Positions 1 to 7,712 of a stretch of 46,846 nt of DNA are shown one piece after another. Origin of the DNA: Gammaproteobacteria bacterium. Its GTDB lineage: Bacteria > Pseudomonadota > Gammaproteobacteria > SZUA-229. The stretch covers positions 1 to 46,846 of the forward strand of contig JADGFA010000033.1 in the NCBI GenBank assembly GCA_016744065.1. Direction: 5' to 3'. The translations under genes were made by a program, and so were the position numbers. Each line of letters starts with the position of its first letter. Within the stretch, counting starts at the first letter, position 1. A model generated the notes under the pieces. The model was not told where the DNA came from and did not search any database. It saw only the letters and a list, made by a program, of their open reading frames with translations.

Positions 1-168
1 TTCCTTCGCCGCTCAATCGTTTGATTGACCCGTTTGCCTTAACGAGGAGGCGCATTCTACAGTTTTCAAACACCCCGTCAACTGCTTTTTCAATCTTTTC
101 CAATAAAAGTTTTTCACTCTTCTTTTCAGTAACTTAGAAACACTATAAATAAAGCACTATAAGGTACT

Positions 169-963
169 TTAATCATATTTCCCATAATGACAATGCATTA
201 GATAACAGGCTTTTAAACCGTGCAATAAAAGCAACCAGGACAGATAAATCCAGATCAGTAAAAATAGCAACGCGCTAAATGATCCATATAATGTACTGTA
301 TGTCTGGTTGAGCACCGTATATTGAACAAACATCCACTTTGCAACATGCCACACCAGCGAAACAACAAAAGAAACCTTTAACGCGATACGCACATTTATC
401 TGCATATTGGGTGACACTTTAAACAACACAAAAAACAGCATCCAGATCATAAAATAAGATAAAACCGTGAACTCACCTAAAATCACATGGCCTTCACCCG
501 TTATTTGCTGGATATAATCTGAAAGATAAAAAGATACACCCAAGGTAGCTGGCATCAAAAAAGCCAATATCAGATAAGTTACAATGCTGTGCAAAAAACT
601 ATGGTTGGGCACCAGAAAGATCTTATTAACAACATATTGAAAATTTTTATAAAATAAAACGGAAGCAATAACAATATATATCAGACCCATACTCCCCATA
701 CGTCCGGCATTATTCATAAAGCCTTCAAGATAATTTGTAATAATTTCTGCATGAGAAGGGATCAGACTATCAACCAGAAACATCTTTACCAGGACAAAAT
801 ACTCTTCAAACACACCTAATTGGTGCAATATGAAAAACAATACCCACAACATGGGAATAATTGACAGAACACTATAAAAACTCAGACTTGCAGCAAAAAA
901 ACTAATATCATCATCGAATACTGAAAATAATTTGCCCAGCCAATACTGTATTTTACTTCTCAT
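169..963 (-). CDS. YihY/BrkB family inner-membrane protein
   Basis: A 264-residue, strongly hydrophobic protein with about six membrane segments. The N-terminal stretch around residues 20-45 (FFAASLSFYSVLSIIPML) and the C-terminal segment (LLFLLIWIYLSWLLLLHGL, about residues 232-250) match the signature ends of the YihY/virulence-factor-BrkB family. These are inner-membrane proteins of unsettled function, once mis-called ribonuclease BN. At 264 residues it is close to the usual 270-300. It is transcribed leftwards and is divergent from the yyaL-like gene, with 69 bp between them. The 168 bp beyond its stop at the left edge hold no gene I can see. The family call is firm; the cellular role is unknown. 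Confidence 0.88.
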   Translation of the reverse strand: MRSKIQYWLGKLFSVFDDDISFFAASLSFYSVLSIIPMLWVLFFILHQLGVFEEYFVLVKMFLVDSLIPSHAEIITNYLEGFMNNAGRMGSMGLIYIVIASVLFYKNFQYVVNKIFLVPNHSFLHSIVTYLILAFLMPATLGVSFYLSDYIQQITGEGHVILGEFTVLSYFMIWMLFFVLFKVSPNMQINVRIALKVSFVVSLVWHVAKWMFVQYTVLNQTYSTLYGSFSALLFLLIWIYLSWLLLLHGLKACYLMHCHYGKYD

Positions 964-1032
964 ATCACTATAAAATTTATATTATTAGAATCAACACAGT
1001 ATAGCCATAACCTAGCCAGCAGACACTATTGA

Positions 1033-3105
1033 ATGGAAATGAAAAACCCCAACAACAAACTCAACAACGAAACCAGTCCATACCTGCTACAACACGCTAA
1101 TAACCCGGTTAACTGGCACCCATGGAACGACGAATCACTTAAATTAGCAAAAGTGCAGAACAAACCCATACTACTTTCCATTGGTTATTCCGCCTGTCAC
1201 TGGTGCCATGTTATGGCGCACGAATCCTTTGAAGACACAAATACAGCCGCAATCATGAATCAACACTTTATAAATATAAAAGTTGATCGTGAAGAACGCC
1301 CCGATCTTGACAGAATATATCAGACCGCACATTCACTGCTTACCTCCCGCCCTGGAGGCTGGCCTTTAACTGTTTTTTTATCACCTGACAAGCAGATGCC
1401 CTTTTTTGCCGGCACCTATTTCCCTGACAAACCACGCTATAATATGCCTGCTTTTAGTGAAATCATGCAACTGACCTCTGATGCCTACAAAAATCAACAA
1501 TATGAAATACAGCAACAAAACATTTCGATTGAAAACGCCCTAAAAAGCACTTCAACTCATCACCTGCCAGATAGTTCCAGATTAAATTCATTACCTCTGG
1601 ATCTTGCACGCAAACAACTTGAAAGTGCTTTTGATAACACGTTGGGGGGCTTTAGTGATGCACCTAAATTCCCTCACCCTAACATGCTAGAGCGCTGCTT
1701 ACGTCATCACTTATTTCTTAAATCACAAAACAGAGATGACCCAAAGTCATTACAAATGATCTGCTTATCTTTAGATAAAATGGCGCTCGGTGGTTTTCAG
1801 GATCAGCTTGGCGGTGGTTTTTTTCGCTATTCAACCGATAAGCACTGGATGATCCCGCATTTTGAAAAAATGCTTTATGACAATGCACAACTACTTATTG
1901 TATACACTCAGGCTTACATCGTTACTCATGACGTTTTCTATAAACAGACCGCAGAAGCAATCGCAAACTGGACAATACGCGAAATGCAAACCAGTGAAGG
2001 CGGCTATTGCTCAGCACTTGATGCCGACACAGACAATGAAGAAGGGCAAACTTATACCTGGACACCCGAGCAAATAAAAAATGTATTAACCGATGATGAA
2101 TTTAAGTTTTTTGCACGAAAATACAATCTATCTGAAGCCGCCAACTTCGAAGACAACTGGCACCTGCATAGCCAGATCACCGATGAAAACCTGGCGCTTC
2201 AACTTAACCTGGAAACAGGCAAGCTAAAATCACAACTCGAATCAGCATGTAAAAAACTACTTTCACACAGGAACACTCGCAACCAACCTGGTAGAGACGA
2301 TAAAATTTTATGCGCATGGAATGCACTGATGATTCGCGGCATGGCACAAGCTGGCAGACGATTAAATAACTCAGCATACATAGACTCAGCCTTTAATGCG
2401 GCTAACTTTATCCACCGCACTCTATGGAAAGAACAAAGACTACTTGTTAGCTACAAAGATGGCAAAGCACACTTAAATGCCTATCTGGATGATTACGCCT
2501 ATTTATTGCAGGCAATACTTGAACTCTTACAGTGCCAATGGAGTAATCGCTATTATCAATGGGCTATTGAAGTAGCCAATAGCCTGGTTAATTATTTTGA
2601 AGACGCCGAACAAGGCGGGTTTTTCTTTACCAGTCACGACCATGAACAATTACTTTACCGTAGCAAAACATTTTCCGATGAAGCCACACCAAACGGTAAC
2701 GCAGTTGCCGCCAGCAGCCTGTTACAATTAGGGCTATTAACAGGCAATACAAAATATTTAAACTCCGCTGAAAAAACCATTCGTTGCTGCTACCCCACAC
2801 TTAGCGAGCAAGCCATCTCACACTGCAGCCTGTTACACGCGTTAGAGCTATACCTAAAACCTGGCATCATTATTATTTTACGCGGCACAGAAAAGCATTT
2901 ACAGCAATGGCAACAAATCACCCATAATTATGTTATACCGCAACTCATCTGTATTGCTATTAATAACGACACAGTTCCAGCCGACTCACTGAAAGATAAA
3001 AAATCCGTAGGGGATATTTGTGCATATATATGTGAGGGCTCTTCCTGCTTACCTATTATTACCGATATTAATATTTTTAAAAATCACATAAAAAATCTGT
3101 CATGA
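1033..3105 (+). CDS. YyaL-type thioredoxin-fold / six-hairpin protein (DUF255, SPATA20 family)
   Basis: A 690-residue two-domain protein. Residues 1-165 form the DUF255 thioredoxin-like domain, opening with NNETSPYLLQHANNPVNW and carrying the CxxC-type site SACHWCHVM (Cys55, Cys58). Residues from about 190 to 560 resemble an alpha/alpha six-hairpin barrel of the N-acylglucosamine epimerase/glycosidase type (for example GGGFFRYSTDKHWMIPHFEKM). This architecture is the YyaL/spermatogenesis-associated protein 20 family; its substrate is not established. Length fits the family (about 670-700). The start could be Met1 or Met3. The stop overlaps the following cupin gene by 4 bp (ATGA), so the two are probably translationally coupled. 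Confidence 0.92.
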   Translation: MEMKNPNNKLNNETSPYLLQHANNPVNWHPWNDESLKLAKVQNKPILLSIGYSACHWCHVMAHESFEDTNTAAIMNQHFINIKVDREERPDLDRIYQTAHSLLTSRPGGWPLTVFLSPDKQMPFFAGTYFPDKPRYNMPAFSEIMQLTSDAYKNQQYEIQQQNISIENALKSTSTHHLPDSSRLNSLPLDLARKQLESAFDNTLGGFSDAPKFPHPNMLERCLRHHLFLKSQNRDDPKSLQMICLSLDKMALGGFQDQLGGGFFRYSTDKHWMIPHFEKMLYDNAQLLIVYTQAYIVTHDVFYKQTAEAIANWTIREMQTSEGGYCSALDADTDNEEGQTYTWTPEQIKNVLTDDEFKFFARKYNLSEAANFEDNWHLHSQITDENLALQLNLETGKLKSQLESACKKLLSHRNTRNQPGRDDKILCAWNALMIRGMAQAGRRLNNSAYIDSAFNAANFIHRTLWKEQRLLVSYKDGKAHLNAYLDDYAYLLQAILELLQCQWSNRYYQWAIEVANSLVNYFEDAEQGGFFFTSHDHEQLLYRSKTFSDEATPNGNAVAASSLLQLGLLTGNTKYLNSAEKTIRCCYPTLSEQAISHCSLLHALELYLKPGIIIILRGTEKHLQQWQQITHNYVIPQLICIAINNDTVPADSLKDKKSVGDICAYICEGSSCLPIITDINIFKNHIKNLS

Positions 3106-3476
3106 GTTTAATCAGTCACTACAAAAATATCACCTCATACATAACTCAGGATAACTCTGAAATTCGTGAGCTAATGCACCCTAACACACAGAAAAATAAA
3201 CTACAGAGCCTTGCAGAAGCTATCATTCAACCAGGAGAAACAACCCTGTTACACAAACATATAGAAAGCGAGGAGCTTTATTATATTTTACAGGGCGAAG
3301 GAAAGATGATTTTAGGGGATGGAATATTACACGTTAACTATGGTGATACTATCTGCATACAACCAGGCGTCAAACACAATATCAAAAACACTGGCAATAA
3401 AGATTTAAAAATTCTTTGCTGCTGTGCACCCGCATACTCACATGATGATACTGTGATTATCGAAACCACTAAATGA
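3102..3476 (+). CDS. Small cupin-domain protein
   Basis: A 124-residue single-domain cupin. Motif 1 is HKHIESEELYYILQGEGKM (about residues 46-64) with metal-ligand candidates His and Glu. Motif 2 is GDTICIQPGVKHNIKN (about 86-101) with the conserved His. The fold supports metal binding, as in cupin_2 proteins, but the substrate cannot be deduced. It starts inside the last codons of the yyaL-like gene (ATGA overlap), so the two form an operon. About 180 bp follow before the convergent SPOR lipoprotein gene, including a hairpin shared between the two transcription units. Confidence 0.86.
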   Translation: MSLISHYKNITSYITQDNSEIRELMHPNTQKNKLQSLAEAIIQPGETTLLHKHIESEELYYILQGEGKMILGDGILHVNYGDTICIQPGVKHNIKNTGNKDLKILCCCAPAYSHDDTVIIETTK

Positions 3477-3597
3477 TGGCATAAACACACATTACTTTAT
3501 CAACCAAACCATGCTGCCCAATAAAACCGACATTTATTAAATTTTCTTTTCCACGCCCAATCAACTAAACGCTGCTACCTGCTAATAGTCACAATCA

Positions 3598-3624
3598 AAG
3601 AAGCCCCGGATCACGGGGCTTCTT
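3598..3624 (-). terminator. Rho-independent terminator, 11-bp GC-rich stem
   Basis: An inverted repeat with arms AAGAAGCCCCG and CGGGGCTTCTT around a 5-nt loop. Read on the minus strand the stem is followed by TTTGATTG, a short U-rich tail. It lies 37 bp past the stop of the first SPOR lipoprotein gene. On the plus strand it follows the cupin gene, with only a weak T run. Most likely it ends the minus-strand SPOR transcript and possibly both. Confidence 0.8.
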
Positions 3625-3660
3625 ATCGCACTTAGTATATAGAGCTAGAACCTGTTATAA

Positions 3661-4287
3661 CTATCGGCTCATAACAGCCTGAACAGATCCAACAGTTCTG
3701 ATCCATGGCTGCGTGCCAAGCTCCTGCAAACCAGCAAGTGCCTGCTCAGCCTCAAGCTTGCTTCCATACACGCCAGACATTAAAACAAACCACACTCGCC
3801 CATCAACTGTCGTTTCAGCAACCCACTCATCAGAAAGCTGGTTCTGTTTGGCAAAAAGACTTAACTGATCCATAGAACCTGAGGCTACAACCTGTACTGC
3901 AAACATACCTGCCGGCTGTTCAGCCAGGCTACCGCTTACGCTCATTGGCGCTGGCTCTTCTATCATTGGCTCAGGCTCAATCATTGGTGCATCCATTGGC
4001 TCTTCTTCAATCATGGCTCCCGACTCAAGCATCACGCCGCTTTCTTCGGTTGCCACAAGACCAACTGGTTCAATGGGTTCATCCTCCTGATACGCAGGCT
4101 CAATCTGATCAATAGCCAAAGGCTCTGGCTCAGCACCTTGCTCTGCTCTATCTTCCCAGGGCGATGACGACTCACTCCAGGGCGACGGCTTTGACGAACA
4201 AGCTGCCAGCACCACAGTGCCCGCAAACACAAGGGTAATTGGTAATAATTTTTTACTTAAAAGAGTCAATGTTCTATCCTCTGTCAT
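3661..4287 (-). CDS. SPOR-domain lipoprotein, paralogue 1
   Basis: A predicted outer- or inner-membrane-anchored lipoprotein of 208 residues. A type II signal peptide ends in the lipobox LAAC (Cys30), followed by SSKPSPWSESSSPWEDR. A long acidic, Pro/Glu/Met-rich linker leads to a C-terminal SPOR fold at about residues 128-205 (FAVQVVASGSMDQLSLFAKQ ... WFVLMSGVYGS). SPOR domains bind denuded peptidoglycan glycans at division sites in characterised proteins such as FtsN, DamX and RlpA; that role is inferred here. I chose the ATG at 4287; an upstream in-frame TTG at 4302 would add five residues, and neither has a clear Shine-Dalgarno. The next gene upstream encodes a diverged copy of the same design. 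Confidence 0.85.
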   Translation of the reverse strand: MTEDRTLTLLSKKLLPITLVFAGTVVLAACSSKPSPWSESSSPWEDRAEQGAEPEPLAIDQIEPAYQEDEPIEPVGLVATEESGVMLESGAMIEEEPMDAPMIEPEPMIEEPAPMSVSGSLAEQPAGMFAVQVVASGSMDQLSLFAKQNQLSDEWVAETTVDGRVWFVLMSGVYGSKLEAEQALAGLQELGTQPWIRTVGSVQAVMSR

Positions 4288-4562
4288 TTTTTGTTGTTGC
4301 AAACTAGATAAAGCCCTTAGCCATCAAAACACTCAGTTAGCGCCTTTATTTAAAATTTAGCCTTAGAATCCAGCCGTATCACTTTATTTTACATACGAAT
4401 ATTCCAAGTCTAGCTCATAAATACCTGTTTAAAAAGCCAAATAGTTCAAATAGTTCACTAAATTTACATTTTATAAAAGAATCCAGGCAACCCACATCAC
4501 ATAAACCAACTTTTAGAAAAGCATGCAGGACGCTGGACTTATATAAAAATTTTCAATCGTAA

Positions 4563-5150
4563 TTAACGAACCAACTTCTGAACTGAGCCCACACGTCTAA
4601 TCCAGGGTTCATTTTTCAGATTAGGCATTATTTCATCTCGTGCTGCGACAGCAGATGAATAATCAGGATAAATATCGAGCAGCAATACATGCCAGATAAC
4701 ACCATCTCGCTCAGTTGCAACTATATATTGTGTAGAAACCTGATTTTGTTCTGCAAAACGAATAACACGATCAATATCAACCGAAGCCATTAACTGCATA
4801 GTATAATAGTCAGCTGGCTGATCCATTATTGACGCCTCTACTGGCGCTGATTCCTCAACTGCCGCCACAACCGGCTCAGCCTCTATTACAACATCAGGCT
4901 CATAACTTTCAACTGACTCAGCCTGATAACTTAATTCCACTTCACTGCCTACATCGGCAGGCATTTCCAGATCAGCCTTATAAGTATCTGCTGCAGGCGC
5001 TTCAGCTTCTACGCCTGCATCTCGACGCTGCTCCCAGGGAGACTCACTCTTTGCCCAGGGGGATGGCTCACTGGAACAGGCATTTAGCATTAAAATCATG
5101 CCAGCAAGGCCCAATAATTTAAATAATAGATTAATTCGCTTAATTTTCAC
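4563..5150 (-). CDS. SPOR-domain lipoprotein, paralogue 2
   Basis: A 195-residue lipoprotein with signal peptide and lipobox LNAC (Cys25). It then carries SSEPSPWAKSESPWEQRRDA, nearly the same mature N-terminus as its neighbour at 3661-4287. An acidic linker (Glu, Val, Ala and Pro rich) precedes a SPOR-like domain at about residues 115-195 (YYTMQLMASVDIDRVIRFAE ... WHVLLLDIYPDYSSAVAA). Both paralogues end in a similar PWIRxVGSVQ stretch, which supports gene duplication. The start is GTG, with GAGGA six bases upstream. The 275-bp gap to paralogue 1 suggests separate promoters or a long spacer. Peptidoglycan binding at the septum is inferred from the domain only. Confidence 0.84.
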   Translation of the reverse strand: MKIKRINLLFKLLGLAGMILMLNACSSEPSPWAKSESPWEQRRDAGVEAEAPAADTYKADLEMPADVGSEVELSYQAESVESYEPDVVIEAEPVVAAVEESAPVEASIMDQPADYYTMQLMASVDIDRVIRFAEQNQVSTQYIVATERDGVIWHVLLLDIYPDYSSAVAARDEIMPNLKNEPWIRRVGSVQKLVR

Positions 5151-5350
5151 TGCAGATCCTCGTTATCATATTCACTATTATGAATTAGTGTAGCTGATTA
5201 TAGATCATTCTTAAAGCATTACATTAAGTAACGGCTTTAGACCTCTCTAAATCAGCTTGTTCAGCGTCACAATCTCACACCAACACCTTATACTGGTTTC
5301 AGTTTTGAACAACAGTCCGTAGGTAGCAATACCTGCACGAACACATCAAC

Positions 5351-6070
5351 TTATTTTTTCATTACAACTAACCGAAAACCAGTTACCTCATAAGCTGTAT
5401 TCGGCTTATTCGCCCCTCGATACCCAGGCCGCATTAAATGAACAGGGCAATGATAGGAGCCTCCTCGACGAACTTTGGATATACCATTCTCCGGCCCTTT
5501 CGGATCATTACTTATATGCTTTGAATAAGCATCAGATGCATACCAGTCATCTACCCACTCCCAGACATTTCCCAGCATATCGTAGACACCGTAGGCATTA
5601 GCTTTACGCGTGGCAACAGAATGCGGTACATCACCTGAATTATTAATAAACCAGGCAGCATCTTCAAGCACATCGATATCAACTGATCTAAAACCATCAC
5701 TACCGGCTCTGGCCACATACTCCCACTCCACTTCAGTAGGCAAACGGTAATGATACTGCTTATCTAGCTTATTAATTTCCTCTACAAACCGTTCAGCCAT
5801 AAACCAGCTAACAGAAACCACCGGTAATGTTTGCCAATTTGCCTGTTTCCAGAATGCCTTCGGCCCAGGCCTGTTCTCCATTATAGAAAACCATTGCTGT
5901 TGAGTTACTTCGGTTTGTGCCATATAAAAATCATGGCTTATTGTGACATCATGCTGTGGCAACTCATCTTTTAATTCATTTTCTTTTGGCTCAGGCACTT
6001 CCATTAAAGCCGATGTAAGGTCATCCAGCCCCATTTTAAAACTTCCTGAAGAAATCTTTACAAATTTCAT
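5351..6070 (-). CDS. SUMF1/formylglycine-generating-enzyme-like protein, possibly interrupted
   Basis: Residues 1-239 cover a whole FGE-sulfatase (SUMF1) fold. It opens with MKFVKISSGSFKMG, has RLPTEVEWEYVARAG in the middle (about 109-123), and then NAYGVYDMLGNVWEWVDDWY and RRGGSYHC. In true formylglycine-generating enzymes two cysteines five residues apart bind copper. Here the first is kept (Cys208) but the second position is Met213, so this is probably a SUMF1-fold protein without sulfatase-activating activity. Upstream, in the same frame and only three codons away, are a stop codon and then a perfect signal peptide. The annotated Met may therefore be an internal codon of a broken exported protein. 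No Shine-Dalgarno is visible before this ATG. Confidence 0.75.
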   Translation of the reverse strand: MKFVKISSGSFKMGLDDLTSALMEVPEPKENELKDELPQHDVTISHDFYMAQTEVTQQQWFSIMENRPGPKAFWKQANWQTLPVVSVSWFMAERFVEEINKLDKQYHYRLPTEVEWEYVARAGSDGFRSVDIDVLEDAAWFINNSGDVPHSVATRKANAYGVYDMLGNVWEWVDDWYASDAYSKHISNDPKGPENGISKVRRGGSYHCPVHLMRPGYRGANKPNTAYEVTGFRLVVMKK

Positions 6071-6076
6071 TGACCA

Positions 6077-6172
6077 TTAATTTTCAAGCACCTCAAATGC
6101 ATATGCATTTATCTGGAACATCAGCATCAAAGCCATACTGCATAACAAAAATGTTTTTTTATACCTCATCAT
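6077..6172 (-). pseudogene. Signal-peptide start of the SUMF1 gene, cut off by an in-frame TAA
   Basis: An ATG at 6172 (or 6169) opens a 31-codon frame encoding MMRYKKTFLLCSMALMLMFQ followed by INAYAFEVLEN. That is a textbook signal peptide with an AYA cleavage site. It ends at TAA (6077-6079). The very next codons, in the same frame, read WSMKFVKISSGSF, the normal beginning of a SUMF1 domain. The simplest reading is one exported SUMF1 gene of about 274 codons broken by a point nonsense change. Read-through or a sequencing error cannot be excluded. The start overlaps the end of the CPXCG gene by about 14 bp, which suggests coupling. Confidence 0.6.
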
Positions 6173-6356
6173 CTGTATATACATGTACCTGCACCTGTTG
6201 AATTTCACTTAGCGTAATATGAAAATTAATTGGCCGACAACATACCTGACAATCTTCTATGTATTGCTGATCATCCCCGCAGTTATCAATTGTGACATCT
6301 ATTTTTTCCCCACAATAAGGGCACAGGACTTCCATTGAAAAAAAAGAGGATTGCAT
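6159..6356 (-). CDS. CPXCG motif-containing small cysteine-rich protein
   Basis: A 65-residue protein with one zinc-ribbon-like arrangement: CPYCGE near residue 12 and CQVCCRPI near residue 36, followed by an acidic tail. This is the CPXCG family of proteobacterial small proteins of unknown function. The start ATG shares its first base with the TAA stop of pilU (TAATG), which implies translational coupling. A second in-frame Met at residue 8 could be the real start, as family members usually begin just before the CPYC motif. The SUMF1 signal-peptide frame overlaps its 3' end, so pilU, this gene and the SUMF1 gene look like one transcript. Confidence 0.82.
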   Translation of the reverse strand: MQSSFFSMEVLCPYCGEKIDVTIDNCGDDQQYIEDCQVCCRPINFHITLSEIQQVQVHVYTDDEV

Positions 6357-7582
6357 TATTTATCTACAGAAACCTCATTTTCCAGATCAGGCAAATCCTC
6401 AGTCGATGCCATCAAACTTAAACCCGGGTTATTTTCATCCTCTTCATTTTCCCTGGGCTTTTCTTTCTCCATAAGAGACAAACTGCCAAAGGAATCTTCT
6501 TTAGGCTCCACATTACCCGGAGAGTCTTCGCCTAACTCAATCTTTAATCGAAGATTATTCTCTGAATCAGCATTCTTTAGTGCTTCTTCTGCTGAAATTT
6601 TGCCCTTTTTATAAAGCCCCAATAAAGCACTATCAAATGTACACATACCCATACGTTCTGATTTTTCCATTACTTCTTTTATTTCCGAAACATCACCCCG
6701 TTTGATCAACTCCTCTACCCGAGGTGAGTTCAATAAAATTTCAATCGCTGCACAACGTTTTTTATCAACCGTAGGAATCAGGCGTTGAGATACAAATGCC
6801 TGTAAATTTAAAGACAGGTCCTGTAATAACTGTGCATGACGCTCTTCAGGGAAAAAATTAATAATACGATCCAGAGCCTGATTTGCATTATTCGCATGTA
6901 AAGTTGAAATCGCTAAATGCCCGGTTTCTGCAAAAGCCAGTGCATGCTCCATCGTTTCCCTGTCGCGTACTTCGCCTATCAAAATCACATCTGGTGCCTG
7001 GCGCAAGGTGTTTTTCAATGCATCCTCAAAGCTATCTGTATCGACGCCAACTTCTCGTTGATTTACAATACACCCCTTATGCTGATGGACGTACTCAATA
7101 GGGTCCTCAATAGTAATAATATGCCCCTTACTATGTGTATTACGATGATCAATGAGCGCCGCCAGAGATGTTGATTTACCAGACCCTGTACCTCCGACAA
7201 ATAAAATAATGCCACGCTTTGCCATAATGACTTCTTTTAATACCGCCGGTAGCCCCAGGTCTTCAAGATTAGGAATTTGCGCATTGATATACCGAATCAC
7301 CATTGACATTTCATTGCGCTGTTTAAATATATTAACGCGGAACCGCCCCACACCGGGTTCGGATATTGCCAGATTCATTTCAGGTTTATGCTCAAACTCC
7401 GTCTGTTGCTCTTCCGTCATAACCTCCATTGCCAGAGACCGCACCCAACCAGGTGGTGCTGCTTTTTTAGATAAGGGCGTCATTACACCATTAAATTTTG
7501 CACTCGGAAGGGCGCCAGTTGATAAATAAAGATCTGAGCCATCTTTTTCAGCCAACACTTTTAAATAAGGACTTATTTTCAC
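6356..7582 (-). CDS. pilU: PilU-type type IV pilus retraction ATPase
   Basis: A secretion-NTPase of the PilT/PilU class that would power pilus retraction at the inner-membrane base of type IV pili. The N-terminal PAS-like domain (KVLAEKDGSDLYLSTGALP) precedes Walker A GGTGSGKS, the Asp box (ITIEDPIEY), Walker B (DVILIGEVRD) and the His box (GHLAISTLHANNANQALDRI). The extended acidic C-terminal tail after about residue 350 favours PilU over PilT. I start it at GTG 7582, which has AAAGGTG eight bases upstream and gives 408 residues. A longer frame to ATG 7687 would add 35 residues unlike any PilT/PilU N-terminus. No other pilus gene is in the window. Confidence 0.9.
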   Translation of the reverse strand: MKISPYLKVLAEKDGSDLYLSTGALPSAKFNGVMTPLSKKAAPPGWVRSLAMEVMTEEQQTEFEHKPEMNLAISEPGVGRFRVNIFKQRNEMSMVIRYINAQIPNLEDLGLPAVLKEVIMAKRGIILFVGGTGSGKSTSLAALIDHRNTHSKGHIITIEDPIEYVHQHKGCIVNQREVGVDTDSFEDALKNTLRQAPDVILIGEVRDRETMEHALAFAETGHLAISTLHANNANQALDRIINFFPEERHAQLLQDLSLNLQAFVSQRLIPTVDKKRCAAIEILLNSPRVEELIKRGDVSEIKEVMEKSERMGMCTFDSALLGLYKKGKISAEEALKNADSENNLRLKIELGEDSPGNVEPKEDSFGSLSLMEKEKPRENEEDENNPGLSLMASTEDLPDLENEVSVDK

Positions 7583-7712
7583 TTTTAAAACACCTTTACA
7601 TAGTACATGCGTAAGAATATCTATAGATAATAGTCGAGCTGGATTAAAATGGACATTAAAAAACCAACACCACCAACCCTCATACATGAGCCTGTAGCAA
7701 TATAATTTTATA

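Noticed and set aside
1..168. RNA gene or regulatory element at the left edge
   Set aside because: No tRNA fold, terminator or promoter could be made out.
7583..7687. 35-residue N-terminal extension of pilU (MYEGWWCW...)
   Set aside because: It is unlike any PilT/PilU start; the GTG at 7582 has a good Shine-Dalgarno.
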